DNA of 64,000 nt, taken from positions 4,588,001-4,652,000 of the forward strand of contig JAHWDD010000004.1 of NCBI GenBank assembly GCA_023897205.1. Direction: 5' to 3'. Origin of the DNA: Exophiala sp. HKRS030 (Eukaryota; Ascomycota; Eurotiomycetes; Chaetothyriales; Herpotrichiellaceae). Both the position numbers and the translations under genes were made by a program. Positions 46,368 through 56,231 of the stretch are shown here, piece by piece (position 1 is the first letter of the stretch; every line of letters begins with the position of its first letter). The notes under the pieces are model-generated. The model saw only the letters and a program-made list of their open reading frames with translations, was not told where the DNA came from and did not search any database.

Positions 46368-49079
46368 ATGTCCTCTTCCGTTGTGACAGACACTCTCCAT
46401 TCCGTAACGTCTACCAAGATTGAGGAACTGAAGAGGCAGCATGAGCTATTTGAACGCTTCAAGAGCCAAACGCTGCGTAAGTTGGAAGTGAATGACAACA
46501 AACTCGACCGTACCAGAGAGTTGCTCTACGACGCTTGTCGAGATGACGGAATTCGATTGATCGAAGATGATGCTCTCTCGAAAGTAAACCCAACTAGGCG
46601 TCAAAATCAGCAATTACTGTTACGCCAGGCGGAAAAGGACACGGCCATTCCAGCTCATGTAATCGAAGACATTCACACTGATGTCCTGAAACATTTTGAC
46701 CACAAAAGTTTACGATACGAACATGCACAATTCTTCTCGAAGCTGGTCACCGAGTGGATATCTTGTTCGGAAGGCTCCTCTGCCAATCTCTCTAGCGAAG
46801 ACATCATAGGAGAATCATCCTTTCAGACGGTGGGAAGAAGAGAGATGCATGAACAACGGGAGCAATGGGAGTCTATCGTCTTCGAAAATTCTGCCATAGA
46901 TACGTCGAGGGTCACCAGCTATCTTCATGGGCTGTTCAATTCCAACAAAGTGGTGTCTAATGCCTTCAAAGGGTTTGAAAGTGCTACGCGAGAGAAAGCC
47001 GACGTATTCTGGCGCAGCACTAGACTCTTTGACCCAGAAACCCTCAAACGAGACATTGAAGGCCTGCTTAGGACAGATTTGCTGTCAGAAGAGAAAGCTG
47101 CCACTCTCAAATCCTTCCAAAGCAACAAGGACGTTCTTCAAGAGGTCAGCGATGTTCTGACAATGCGGATGGAATCACTCGACATGTGGCAATGGACTAC
47201 AGTTGAAGGTGCGATTCCCGTACAACAGCGCCGGCAACTCAATGGCAAATACCGAGTTTTCATGGACGAGGATATCCTGGACGCCCTCTTGCTTCATATC
47301 ATTGGAATGAAATGGGCAGTGTATTTTCGGCACCAGTTCGTCGCATTCTTTCGGTCCCATGCCTGGAAAACAACTGGACTTACAATACCTAAAGCCGACC
47401 AGGATCGTCGGAACTTCTACCTTGGCAAGGACTCTTCCGGCTCTGCTACTATAGCAGCTATTAGGCTTCAACAGTATGCAGATGATTATTTCGCTACTCA
47501 ACTGCCCATGAATGAACACGAAGGCACAAGAGGCTATGGAGACGAGGACGACGAAGAAAATAGTTCATCACGCAAGAGCCCTATGGAGATTAAACAAAGT
47601 CTTCTTCATCTAGTGATTACCGAGGCTGTTGTCGCACGCCACCTTCATCCTGGTAAATCTCATGCTGTCATACGATCAGACTTTCACTGGTTTGGTCCAT
47701 CACTTCCCCATGATACAATCTTCACCGTTCTGGAGTATTTCGGAATGTCGGACAAGTGGCTGAAATTCTTCAGAAAATTCCTTCAGGCACCAACGCGCTT
47801 CGTTCAGGACGGCTTGCAAGGCGAGGTAAAGGTCCGTCGGGCAGGTGTTCCTATGTCACATGTTCTCAGCGACGTTTTCGGAGAACTTATTCTCTTCGTG
47901 ATGGATTTTGCGGTGAACCAAGCTACGAAGGGTGGCAACCTTTATCGGCTGCACGATGACTTCTGGTTCTGGGGAAGCGAAGATCTCTGCGTCCGTGGAT
48001 GGGAAACAATGACCGAGTTTGCTTCGATAATGGGTGTCAAGTTCAATGATGATAAAACAGGCTCCGTCGTCTTCCCTCATGACCAAGCCGAGCTAGGTTC
48101 GGATTACTTATCATCAGACGAGGACGAGATTCGGTCAGCCGACAAGGTCCAACGTCTGCCAGCTGGTGAAGTGAGATGGGGCTTCCTGCGTCTTGATGGA
48201 AAATCGGCCCGATTTGTGATCGATCAAGACTTGGTGAGCGATCATATCACTGAACTCAAGCTACAGTTGGCGCATTGTAAATCAATATTTTCGTGGGTCC
48301 AAGCGTATAATGCATACCTAGCTCGATTCTTCAACAACAACTTCGGCAAGCCTTCCTACGCTTTTGGCCGGCAGCACGTTGACGATATGATTGACACATT
48401 TGCAAGGGTTCAGGCATCACTCTTTCCTGAGGAGAATGTGTCTCACTATCTCTCTCGAATTGCGCAAGAGCGGTTCAAAACTGGGGACATTCCAGACGGG
48501 GTATGGTACTGGCCTGCACGTATGGGCGGCCTCGAGCTTCGCAACCCGATGGTACGGCTATATGGCATGAGGGAAACGCTTCGCAGAACTCCTGGAAAGA
48601 TAATGGCGACGAGCCTTGAAGAAGAAGAGCTCCTCTACGAAACCACAAAGGCTCAGTTCGAGCAGAAAACTAGCTTGGAACTCCGTCATGCCTGTATGGC
48701 AGCAGGTCTCAATCCGGCTACGTTGGATGAACACTTCATGACAAAGGCAGAATTCCTTAAGTATCGAGAAGAATGCTCGAAGCCTCTCGGTGACGCCTAT
48801 AAGACTCTGCTGTCCAGTCCGGAACAGTTCGAGATTCAGGCAACAGCAGAGATGATTTCGTGGTTGCGTGATCTTCCCATCTCCTCTCGAAGCTCGAAGG
48901 CAACTTCAGGCATTACAAGGTACTTTGGCAAGATGGACCCTTACTGGAAATGGGTGCTTGCAGTCTATGGCTCTGATATTGTCAAGAAATATGGCAGTCT
49001 GCAAATCGTGAACGAGAAACAGGTTCCTCTTGGAGTCGTCAGTCTCATGCAGTCGGGCAAGGTGCGATGGCAAGGCTGA
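46368..49079 (+). CDS. rvt: Reverse-transcriptase-related cellular protein (rvt type), intact and intronless
   Basis: The frame gives 903 residues from the ATG at 46368 (context CTACCATGT). An in-frame extension to 46233 looks like leader sequence. Residues of about 15-55 are heptad-like and predicted coiled coil (KIEELKRQHELFERFK). The right-hand-palm polymerase motifs are seen in order: motif A VIRSDFHWFG with Asp438, motif B RRAGVPMSHVLSD with Gly493, motif C YRLHDDFWFWG with Asp530-Asp531, and motif D GVKFNDDKTGS with Lys563. An acidic insertion (DEDDEENSSS) lies before motif A. There is no endonuclease, RNase H, integrase, gag or zinc-knuckle part, and no LTR. This agrees with the single-copy domesticated rvt genes described by Gladyshev and Arkhipova, which polymerise nucleotides in vitro but whose role is unknown. 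Neighbours are TRS130 and a SWIM protein. Confidence 0.82.
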   Translation: MSSSVVTDTLHSVTSTKIEELKRQHELFERFKSQTLRKLEVNDNKLDRTRELLYDACRDDGIRLIEDDALSKVNPTRRQNQQLLLRQAEKDTAIPAHVIEDIHTDVLKHFDHKSLRYEHAQFFSKLVTEWISCSEGSSANLSSEDIIGESSFQTVGRREMHEQREQWESIVFENSAIDTSRVTSYLHGLFNSNKVVSNAFKGFESATREKADVFWRSTRLFDPETLKRDIEGLLRTDLLSEEKAATLKSFQSNKDVLQEVSDVLTMRMESLDMWQWTTVEGAIPVQQRRQLNGKYRVFMDEDILDALLLHIIGMKWAVYFRHQFVAFFRSHAWKTTGLTIPKADQDRRNFYLGKDSSGSATIAAIRLQQYADDYFATQLPMNEHEGTRGYGDEDDEENSSSRKSPMEIKQSLLHLVITEAVVARHLHPGKSHAVIRSDFHWFGPSLPHDTIFTVLEYFGMSDKWLKFFRKFLQAPTRFVQDGLQGEVKVRRAGVPMSHVLSDVFGELILFVMDFAVNQATKGGNLYRLHDDFWFWGSEDLCVRGWETMTEFASIMGVKFNDDKTGSVVFPHDQAELGSDYLSSDEDEIRSADKVQRLPAGEVRWGFLRLDGKSARFVIDQDLVSDHITELKLQLAHCKSIFSWVQAYNAYLARFFNNNFGKPSYAFGRQHVDDMIDTFARVQASLFPEENVSHYLSRIAQERFKTGDIPDGVWYWPARMGGLELRNPMVRLYGMRETLRRTPGKIMATSLEEEELLYETTKAQFEQKTSLELRHACMAAGLNPATLDEHFMTKAEFLKYREECSKPLGDAYKTLLSSPEQFEIQATAEMISWLRDLPISSRSSKATSGITRYFGKMDPYWKWVLAVYGSDIVKKYGSLQIVNEKQVPLGVVSLMQSGKVRWQG

Positions 49080-49508
49080 AACTGGAGTCGGCATGTATTC
49101 CACAAGTGGAAATTGAGTAGACAGTATGACTTGTCATGAACGTATCAAATTGAATCAAACTGCACTCGAACATCAAAAAAAAGCGCTTTGCATAGTTTTT
49201 GTTTTTGTTTTTGTTTTTGTATCTCGAGGCTCGCCGTGCAAGGCTGAGATAGAAGAGATACGAGTATTCTATGCCGTAGTTCAGCCTCGTTCATCAGCGC
49301 CACCAATAACAAGTTCCTATCCATGATACCATGGTTTCTCGACCGACATTACCATGACTGCGATCGAATCATGCAACTTCGGAGTCAAATAGACGCGAGA
49401 CATAACTCGACAGAAAGTCACCACCTGATTTTGATGCTCCCGTTGCGTCCTTAGCTACGTATCGACAATACAAACCAACGAACCACCGATGGGATCAAGA
49501 AAGACTCA
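49080..49508. other. Intergenic region after the rvt gene
   Basis: Contains an A8 tract at about 49175-49182 and a GTTTTT hexamer repeat, listed separately. No gene is recognised. Confidence 0.5.
49195..49220. repeat. GTTTTT tandem repeat
   Basis: Four head-to-tail GTTTTT units plus a partial one lie about 115 bp after the rvt stop codon. This is T-rich sequence, probably in the 3' UTR or transcription end region. Confidence 0.9.
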
Positions 49509-50375
49509 ATGTCCAAATCACCACCGCTATCTCAAATCACTTTGATTTTTAATTCTCTCGCATCTATATCTCGGAAATGTGAGACAGAGACGCATGCGTC
49601 ATCATTGTCCACCACCGCCACCGCCATCGAGGGGTTGCATGCAGACGACGACCACGACCACGACCACGACGGCCGAGCCCGCTCGCTCTTCCTGACACTA
49701 CACGTCCTTTTCCCTCACGAGCTTCTACCCGCTTTGGACTTGCTAGACCGTGGTTTGGTGACGCGGATGTGGATCGGGGACGCTGGACCAGTCGAGGAGT
49801 CCTCGAATCCCTTTGGGTCCGATGCCGTTGGACCCAACGCACGACAACAATATCGGCCGTCAAAACAAGCCGAATCTGAAACTGAATCCACCTACGCGGG
49901 TAACAACGAAGTATTCTACGTACAATCTTCCAGCTCATCTACATCAAATCGTCACCACCATCACCGCAAACAGACAAACACTACCAGTACACCCTTTTAC
50001 GAAGTACGTCTGGACAGTTGGAACTGTACCTGTCCGGCGTTCAGCGTGGCGGCTTTCCAAAGCATAAACACTACTACTGACAATGGTGTCCACCACGACC
50101 ACGACGAGCCCGGGACAGAGCCAGAGCTCGAACCTCAAGCTCGGGGAAGAAGGTTGATCGATGATGGTGGTTCCCCCACGTGGAGGTTCGGAGGTGTAGC
50201 GACCAACACAACGACAACGACAAATGGACGCCCCCCTTCTTGCAAGCATGTTCTAGCTGCCGTTCTGTCAAAGGTTGCTCCACGTTTGTTCGGCCACGGC
50301 ATCACCTCCAAGGTCGTCAATCGTGATGAGGTTGCAGGTTGGGGGGCGGGTTGGGGTGAGTTTCCAGGTGGATGA
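49509..50375 (+). CDS. SWIM zinc-finger protein, possible Shu2/Sws1 homologue
   Basis: The frame encodes 288 residues. The block LFPHELLPALDLLDRGLVTRM near residues 67-90 is followed by a low-complexity His/Ser/Asn region, and then by a SWIM-type zinc site, WNCTCPAF (CxC) and, 69 residues later, PPSCKHVLAAVL (CxH). Several D/H-rich strings (DDDHDHDHD, HHDHDE) and a TTTTT run break up the domain. SWIM proteins of this size include Sws1/Shu2, which pair with Rad51 paralogues in the Shu complex during homologous recombination. That identity is an inference from the zinc motif and the preceding helix. The CxC to CxH spacing is longer than the usual 6-25 residues. No intron is needed. Confidence 0.6.
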   Translation: MSKSPPLSQITLIFNSLASISRKCETETHASSLSTTATAIEGLHADDDHDHDHDGRARSLFLTLHVLFPHELLPALDLLDRGLVTRMWIGDAGPVEESSNPFGSDAVGPNARQQYRPSKQAESETESTYAGNNEVFYVQSSSSSTSNRHHHHRKQTNTTSTPFYEVRLDSWNCTCPAFSVAAFQSINTTTDNGVHHDHDEPGTEPELEPQARGRRLIDDGGSPTWRFGGVATNTTTTTNGRPPSCKHVLAAVLSKVAPRLFGHGITSKVVNRDEVAGWGAGWGEFPGG

Positions 50376-50965
50376 AAGAGACACAAGACGGAAAGAAAGT
50401 CGAGGCGCCACAGAGTCAACTCCTCTGGGTGGGCGTCTTGATCATGCTCACATCCCTCCTTGTGTCTAGACTCCTGGACGTCACATGTATGATATGAGGG
50501 CTCTGTATCGTAAGAAACTTTCAGGCACACCCACCGTGATGCGCACACCGGACGAGTTCCATTGGAGGGCGTTTCGACAACGAGTTGAGCGTAAAATCAC
50601 GAAAAGAAACGCACCTTCATCACGGAACGAAAGGCAGTCAACTCGAGATCACAAACACCTTTTGGCAGAAAAGGGACCACCAATCACTGATGGACACAAT
50701 CAGCCAGGCAGATGGTTAACGGCCGTGCTAAAGTCCAGAGTAGCAAAACTCTACCCGATTTGAGCACGGCAAAGCCGGTATAGGATATTCAGACTTTTGA
50801 ACATGGCATCCCATTCATAATAGGGTCTTTCTGATACTGTATTGTACAAAGGCGACCCCTTTTTTGGCCATGCATACCGACTGCAGTAGGATTCTAGCTA
50901 GAGGTACCATCCAAACGCCATGCTAAGTGCCCGGATGCGATGCTGTCCATTTCGCTGGGCTTCAT
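50376..50965. other. Convergent 3' intergenic region
   Basis: Contains the ends of the SWIM gene and RPN8. Only short unrecognised frames. Confidence 0.5.
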
Positions 50966-52069
50966 CTAGCTCTTCTTCTTACCCTTGCCTTTGTCTTCGG
51001 TTTCCTTCTTGCTGCCATTCACGGCGGCGCCCTTTTTCTCATCCTTCTCCTTCTCCTTTTCGCCCTCCTTCTCCGCACCATCCTTGTTGGCCTCTTTCTC
51101 TTCTTGTTGCTGTCGGTTTTTGTTCTTGTTGTCGATGAGATCATGGAAGGCGGTAATGGCTCGTACCAGAGAGCTCAGATAGATCGTCATTAATTGATCA
51201 TTGGTCTTGATGCTCATGGACCGGGCCAGCTCGCTGTTCTCGACCTGGTTCTTGCCATTTGGTCGTGATGCCGGAGGCGTGGTCAGGTTGGGGAGAAGAT
51301 TGAAAATGTCTTGGATATCCCCTAGGATGGCGTGGTTGAGCGGAAGGTCTCCATCAAGGACCTTTTGAAGATATGTGCCAATGTCTCTTAACCGCAAATG
51401 TAGACCTTGCAGAGACTGGAGCTGTTGGGTGATTCGTGCCGATAGAGTTCCCACTGCGACATCCCGAATATCTCTCAGAAGGTGTTCAACTCCAATCTCT
51501 TCAGCCTCCTCGGCCTCGATTATGGAGGGGGTGTGGACAAATGTCTTTGACGTGGTCGTGCCATCATCTTTGATTTCCTCAATCGCAAAGTACGCATCCG
51601 TCGGCACTCCAACCTCTTTCGGCTGGACATCGACGATGACGAGTAGTGGGTTTGGTGTGTATCTCTTGAAGAGCTCGTTGATCTCCAGATCAGAAGCTCG
51701 CAACCTCGGGCCAGAGTGATACCAGCCTATCAGCTTCTCTCGAGCATTGACTTTCTTGAACATTTCTCGCATCGATTCGACGTAGTTGTGGTCCAGGAAC
51801 CATACTGATGGGTCCTTTTCGTCTTCTTCGAAGGGCACTACGACTTGTCAGTTGCGCAACATAGTCACGAGCTGGCCGGACCAACCTGCGAAACTATTTG
51901 AAACCCGAACATTCTTGCCATCATTTTGCCCCAAGAGCACACCAACTACTCGCTTCCGCGTGCCTTTGGCAGAACGACCATAGTGATCGGCTGCTGAAAG
52001 AAGCACCAGTGGCGCGACTGATACCTGTCGGTTCACAAGCGAAAGGGTTTCTGCCGTCGTGGCAGGCAT
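50966..52069 (-). CDS. RPN8: 26S proteasome regulatory subunit Rpn8 (PSMD7, MPN domain)
   Basis: Exons 52069-51886 and 51837-50966 give 351 residues. The short 48-nt intron splits SNSFA-VPFEED, a conserved Rpn8 block. The Met at 52069 starts [12 protein letters not shown], typical of the family, while an upstream Met at 52108 adds unrelated residues. The MPN domain contains RVVGVLLGQ and [20 protein letters not shown], in which the full JAMM zinc ligand set of Rpn11 is not kept. Rpn8 is the inactive MPN partner of the deubiquitinase Rpn11 in the lid of the 26S proteasome. The C-terminal tail is a Lys/Glu-rich charged stretch. Confidence 0.95.
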
Positions 52070-52479
52070 GCTGATAAAGTGCGGACTGAGGTGAGGGAAA
52101 GTGGTCAAGATGGTGATGAGGAAGTAGAATGCTCTACCAGGTGAAGGAGTAGATTATTTGCTGCGCCCAGTAATCTATCACAACAAGAGCTTCACGATTG
52201 AAAATTAGTTGGAAATAGAGATGTTTCAATTGTGACGGGTTGTTCTCTGGGGATTTGAGCAACGCAGGCAGTCGGAGACACGACAACATTAACCGTCATT
52301 AACGACATTGAAGTCTTATACTTTGCCGTATAGACTTGGGTGGAGTATTCACTCAAAACACCATCATTGACTTGGATTTACCAATTATCGTTCTAGAGCA
52401 TCCTCGTCAACTCTCAACAAGACCTCTTATGAAGTGTTCCATGATACATTGAGGCCAAGTGCCATATTATCATACAACG
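52070..52479. other. Intergenic region, promoter side of RPN8
   Basis: 410 bp between RPN8 and the end of the SDR gene on the same strand. I see nothing recognisable besides the presumed promoter; a search for a proteasome-associated control element would be needed to say more. Confidence 0.4.
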
Positions 52480-53446
52480 CTAGTCACCACGGTTTGTACT
52501 CCTAATGACATTTTCCCAATTCTCCAACAATTGAAGTGTTTCCTCGCACTTTGCCTTCATCTCATCGAAGCAATCTACTCCCAGAGGGAGCCGAAGTGGC
52601 ACGTCTCGATTTGCAGCGGCACCTTCCTGCCTGACAAGATCCAGAATGATCTCTACCAATTTCACCGGGTCACCTGGTTGATTTTGATCCTCGTTGCCCA
52701 AACCACTCAACAAGGTTTCTGAAAACTCTTGATAATCTGGAATCGAAGATGCCACAGATTTGATATTCCCGCTGGAAAGCAATTTCGTGCGAAATCTGCC
52801 GGGCTCTATGAGCAGTGTCTTGAGCCCCAGATGGGCAGTCTCACGCGATAGACTTTCCACGAGTCCTTTCAAGCCATGAATGTCAGCGGTTGGTTTTCGG
52901 AAAAAACAAGAGACTGTCCCTACCTTCAAGAGCAAACTTGGAGCCCGCATATGCACCACATCCAGCATGCCCAACCCAGCCTGATAAGGAGCCTATGAAT
53001 ACCATGGTCCCTGATCGTCGTTCTCGAAAATGCGGAAGAAGAGCCCGAGTTACCTTTATCGTTCCAAAGACATTGGTGTCGAATTCCGCAAGGAAGTCTT
53101 CGTACCTGTTACATGTGAGGTAAGGAAAAAGATATGTCTCAAACGCGGCATAAGACACGTACTCGAGATCCTCCCATGTCCCGATCGCGATATAAGCCGC
53201 ATTGTTGACCAGTACATCAACTCTGCCATGTATCTTTGTCGCCGCCGCTATTGCATCTCGAATTTGCTGTTGCTTGTCGGTGATATCGAGTTGCAGAATC
53301 GTGGCTCCTGCTTGCTGCAGGTGCTGAATCTTTTCAATTTTGCGAGCTGTAGCAATGACCTTGTCCCCACGGGCTAGGATGCTGTGGACAAATTGTTCAC
53401 CAAAGCCCGACGAACACCCAGTGATTAGCCAAACGAGCTGAGACAT
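52480..53446 (-). CDS. Short-chain dehydrogenase/reductase (classical), two or three exons
   Basis: Main exons are 53446-52924 and 52865-52480, joined across a 59-nt intron with a CTGAC branch point to give KFALE-GLVESLSRE. This gives 302 residues. The cofactor motif TGCSSGFG is near residues 8-15, NNAA near 85, a GSLSG serine follows, and the catalytic YAGSK precedes the second intron. The stretch between GTWEDLEY and YEDFLAEFDTNVFG is about 17 residues longer than in relatives. It can be removed by a 51-nt in-frame intron at 53156-53106, with a weak donor (GTCTTA) and good acceptor (TAACAG), giving 285 residues. The substrate is unknown. Confidence 0.82.
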
Positions 53447-54730
53447 TTTTTCCATCTCACTTTGATCTTTGCACTCGAGGTGTACTTTTGACTCCGTTTG
53501 CAGACCCCTAGGTGCAGCATGTTGGCTTCCCAATGGACCTATTTATACGTAGACCTATTTTATCTGACGATGTCAATATCTCGGAAGCTTCCGAATTGCT
53601 TCAAAGCAGGCATCAATGTTGAATAAGCTTGGGCCACTACAACACATCGACGTCACACCAAGAATCACCATCAAAGAAACGATTGTACTCCCATAATTGA
53701 CATTAATGGGTGGAAGGCGATGAATCACGCGGAGTCTGGCACGCTCTATTTCCTATCCCCGCAAAGCGAGAACGAATATTTTTGTGTTATAATCGTGCGC
53801 CATTGACTCGATTTTGCGGATTTTACAGGCAAGCCAGATACGACCGCATGCCGTGAACTATCAGCACAGACTCAAGAGCCTCAAGTTGTGACTCATACTC
53901 TTCGCATGGAGATTGGTTATATTCTTGACTTGCTTTGTAGCACATTGATGACAGTGATGGATGGACGTCTTCTACCGATGCCCCCCTCCCACACAAGAGA
54001 CCAGCCACAGGGATTATTGCCAATCCCCCAAAAACAGCCATGTCGAGTCTTGCAGCGTAGCAGCGTACTCGACAGTTGTCAGGTCGAGAAAGATGATACG
54101 AACAACCAATGACGCATGTGCTCAGAACAGCCTTCAAATATCGCACACCAGACCACCCTACATATAGCCCGTTCAGCACGAAAATCGCCTAGAACTGGTA
54201 GATCTGAAACCACCACCGCTGTGACATGTTGGAAGTCAAGTCGAGCGACGAGTCGTCTTCAATCAAACTCTGTCTGTCTGTCTGTCAAGCCGGACAAATA
54301 TCTAGCCGATACAAGGCCCTTACATGACATATGGCAACGAGGTCTACCCGAGCCCGCATTTTTGTCAGAATATAACGTGCTGCATTAGGCGCCCCCCTTC
54401 AACATGCTAGGTTCTTATTGTAGCTCACGAGCCAAATAGTTGCCATTGCTCGTTTCCGGTAAGGAACAAGTTTAGAAATCTGTCACCTACATTTCAGCAG
54501 AGCCATCATCGCCTGATATCGTGGTGTTTGTAAGCTATTTTAACCCAGGAGGTGGTGGATAAGTAATCTCATTACAAAGGCATTTGCATTGCATAAAAAG
54601 AGGCCATGACTATTTAACAATAGCTTTACCTTTATATCAACAGGATGTTCCCGCCTAGCGAACAGACATAGGTTGTCTCAATCCTTTCGCGGGCCAGTAA
54701 CCGAACCAGCTCGACAAAAGAAAGTTGACC
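53447..54730. other. 1.3-kb gap between divergent genes
   Basis: Both flanking genes start here. It contains a TCTG tetranucleotide tract (54269-54286). A minus-strand frame near 54041 opens with a signal-peptide-like string but has no other support. Confidence 0.45.
54269..54286. repeat. TCTG microsatellite
   Basis: Four and a half TCTG units in non-coding DNA upstream of the second NmrA-like gene. Confidence 0.9.
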
Positions 54731-55819
54731 ATGGCAGCAATCAAAAAAGTCATACTCATAGGTGTAAGATCACCCTTGCCTTGTCTTGCGTCGGTGTTTC
54801 CAAAACAAACTTCTCACTGACTCTCGATCAGGCAGGAGGAAACGTTGGACCATGGATCTTGAAAGCACTCGATGAGGATCCGGACTTTGAAGTCTCCATC
54901 CTTGCGAGAAAGAGTTCCAAGTCGACGTACCCGTCGAACGTCATGGTGCACCATGTCGACGACTCGTACCCAGACGACCAGGTCTCGGAAGCCTTTCAAG
55001 GCCAAGACGCGGTAGTTTGCTCCATGAACACAAGCCAGGTCATGCGACAAATCAACTTCATCGACCTCGCCGTCAAAGCTGGCGTCAAGTGGTTCGTCCC
55101 CGCAGAGTTCGGTGGGAACAAGGCGAAATCGCACCTCGGCGTCAAGACTCCAATGTTTGACGCCAAAGAGTCGGTCCACAAACATTTGATGGAAATGGAA
55201 AAGAGTGGGTTGTGTTGGACGGCAGTCGCAACCGGTGCATTTCTTGATTGGTGAGATGATTTTTCCCTTCCGCTTCGCAATGACGGGGGGTACATGGATG
55301 GGCGGTAGTACTGACCCTGACAACGAAAATACGTACAGGGGTCTTTCAAATGGCTTTCTTGGGTTCGACATCGAAGCCAGACGGGCAAAGGTATATGACA
55401 GTGGCGACGAACATTGGACGGGGACAAAACTACCTACCATCGGTCTCGCAGTTGCGCGCTTGTTCAAAACCCCCGAAAAGGTCAAGAATCGATTCATATA
55501 CATATACTCGACTCGGACGAGCCAGAATGAGATCTTACGGGCTTTTGAGACTGCGACCGGAAAGAAATGGGACGTTGAGCACGTCAAATTTGATGACGAG
55601 GTAGCCGCGGGACAAGAGTTGATGAAGCAAGGCAACAGACTTGGAATCGTCCCCTTGATCTTGTCTAGTTTCTTCCGCGAGAAGATGGGAGCAGACTTCA
55701 CAAGGGCCACGGAAGCTGATAACGATATCTTAGGTCTTCCCGTCGAGAATGTAGAAGATGTTGTCAGAGAAGTCTTAGCTTGGCCCGAGAGTATGATTGA
55801 GTCTGCGAGACTGGTATAG
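54731..55819 (+). CDS. NmrA-like / isoflavone-reductase-like protein, three exons
   Basis: Exons 54731-54763, 54832-55250 and 55339-55819 give 310 residues. The tiny first exon supplies the Rossmann strand, so that the join reads KKVILIG-AGGNVGPWIL with the GxxGxxG motif. The block VKWFVPAEFGGNK is the NmrA/isoflavone reductase signature seen also in the paralogue at 8 kb. Exon 3 reads GLSNGFLGFD, completing the segment after FLDW. The protein is either an NAD(P)H-dependent reductase or a redox-sensing regulator. It lies about 400 bp upstream of a bZIP factor on the same strand. Confidence 0.85.
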
Positions 55820-56231
55820 TGTATGGTAGATCGGGGCCATCGGATATATCGGAGAGTACTTAGGTAGTATAGATGATCTTGGTCAATATTTGAAATGTAA
55901 AATGTCGGTAGTATCGAACAAGGCTCTATGATAGGAGGCAACCTCACAAGGTCTTGGCACGGGCATAATTTCTGTATAATTAGTAACCAGCCTCATTGAC
56001 GCCGCCAACAATATTTCTCATAAATTAGTACAAGATGTTTCACCACCGTCATGGCAAAATAAGTCATTTTGCTTTCATTTCTCGGCTTTGGGTGGTTGTA
56101 CAGCGTACCGCGTACCATATTTCGGCATAGGCTCTCATCTCTTTCTTTCTGCGACGGCACCGCTGGAGTCTCACCCAAGTGCATGATACTCTCGAATCAG
56201 GTATCGTTTTGACTGCCACTAGGAGATAAAA
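55820..56231. promoter_or_regulatory. Intergenic region, presumed promoter of the bZIP gene
   Basis: About 410 bp between the NmrA-like stop and the bZIP start codon. No distinct element is recognised. Confidence 0.4.

Noticed and set aside
46368..49079. Active retrotransposon
   Set aside because: No RNase H, integrase, endonuclease, gag or terminal repeats are visible, and the motif C/D context (RLHDDFWFWG, FNDDKTG) fits cellular rvt proteins rather than LINE or LTR elements.
53823..54179. Small secreted cysteine-containing protein
   Set aside because: The internal Met at 54041 is followed by a signal-peptide-like string, but there is no clear mature domain, cysteine pattern or splice support.
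54814..55947. 377-codon minus-strand frame
   Set aside because: Antisense to the three-exon NmrA-like gene, no domain seen.
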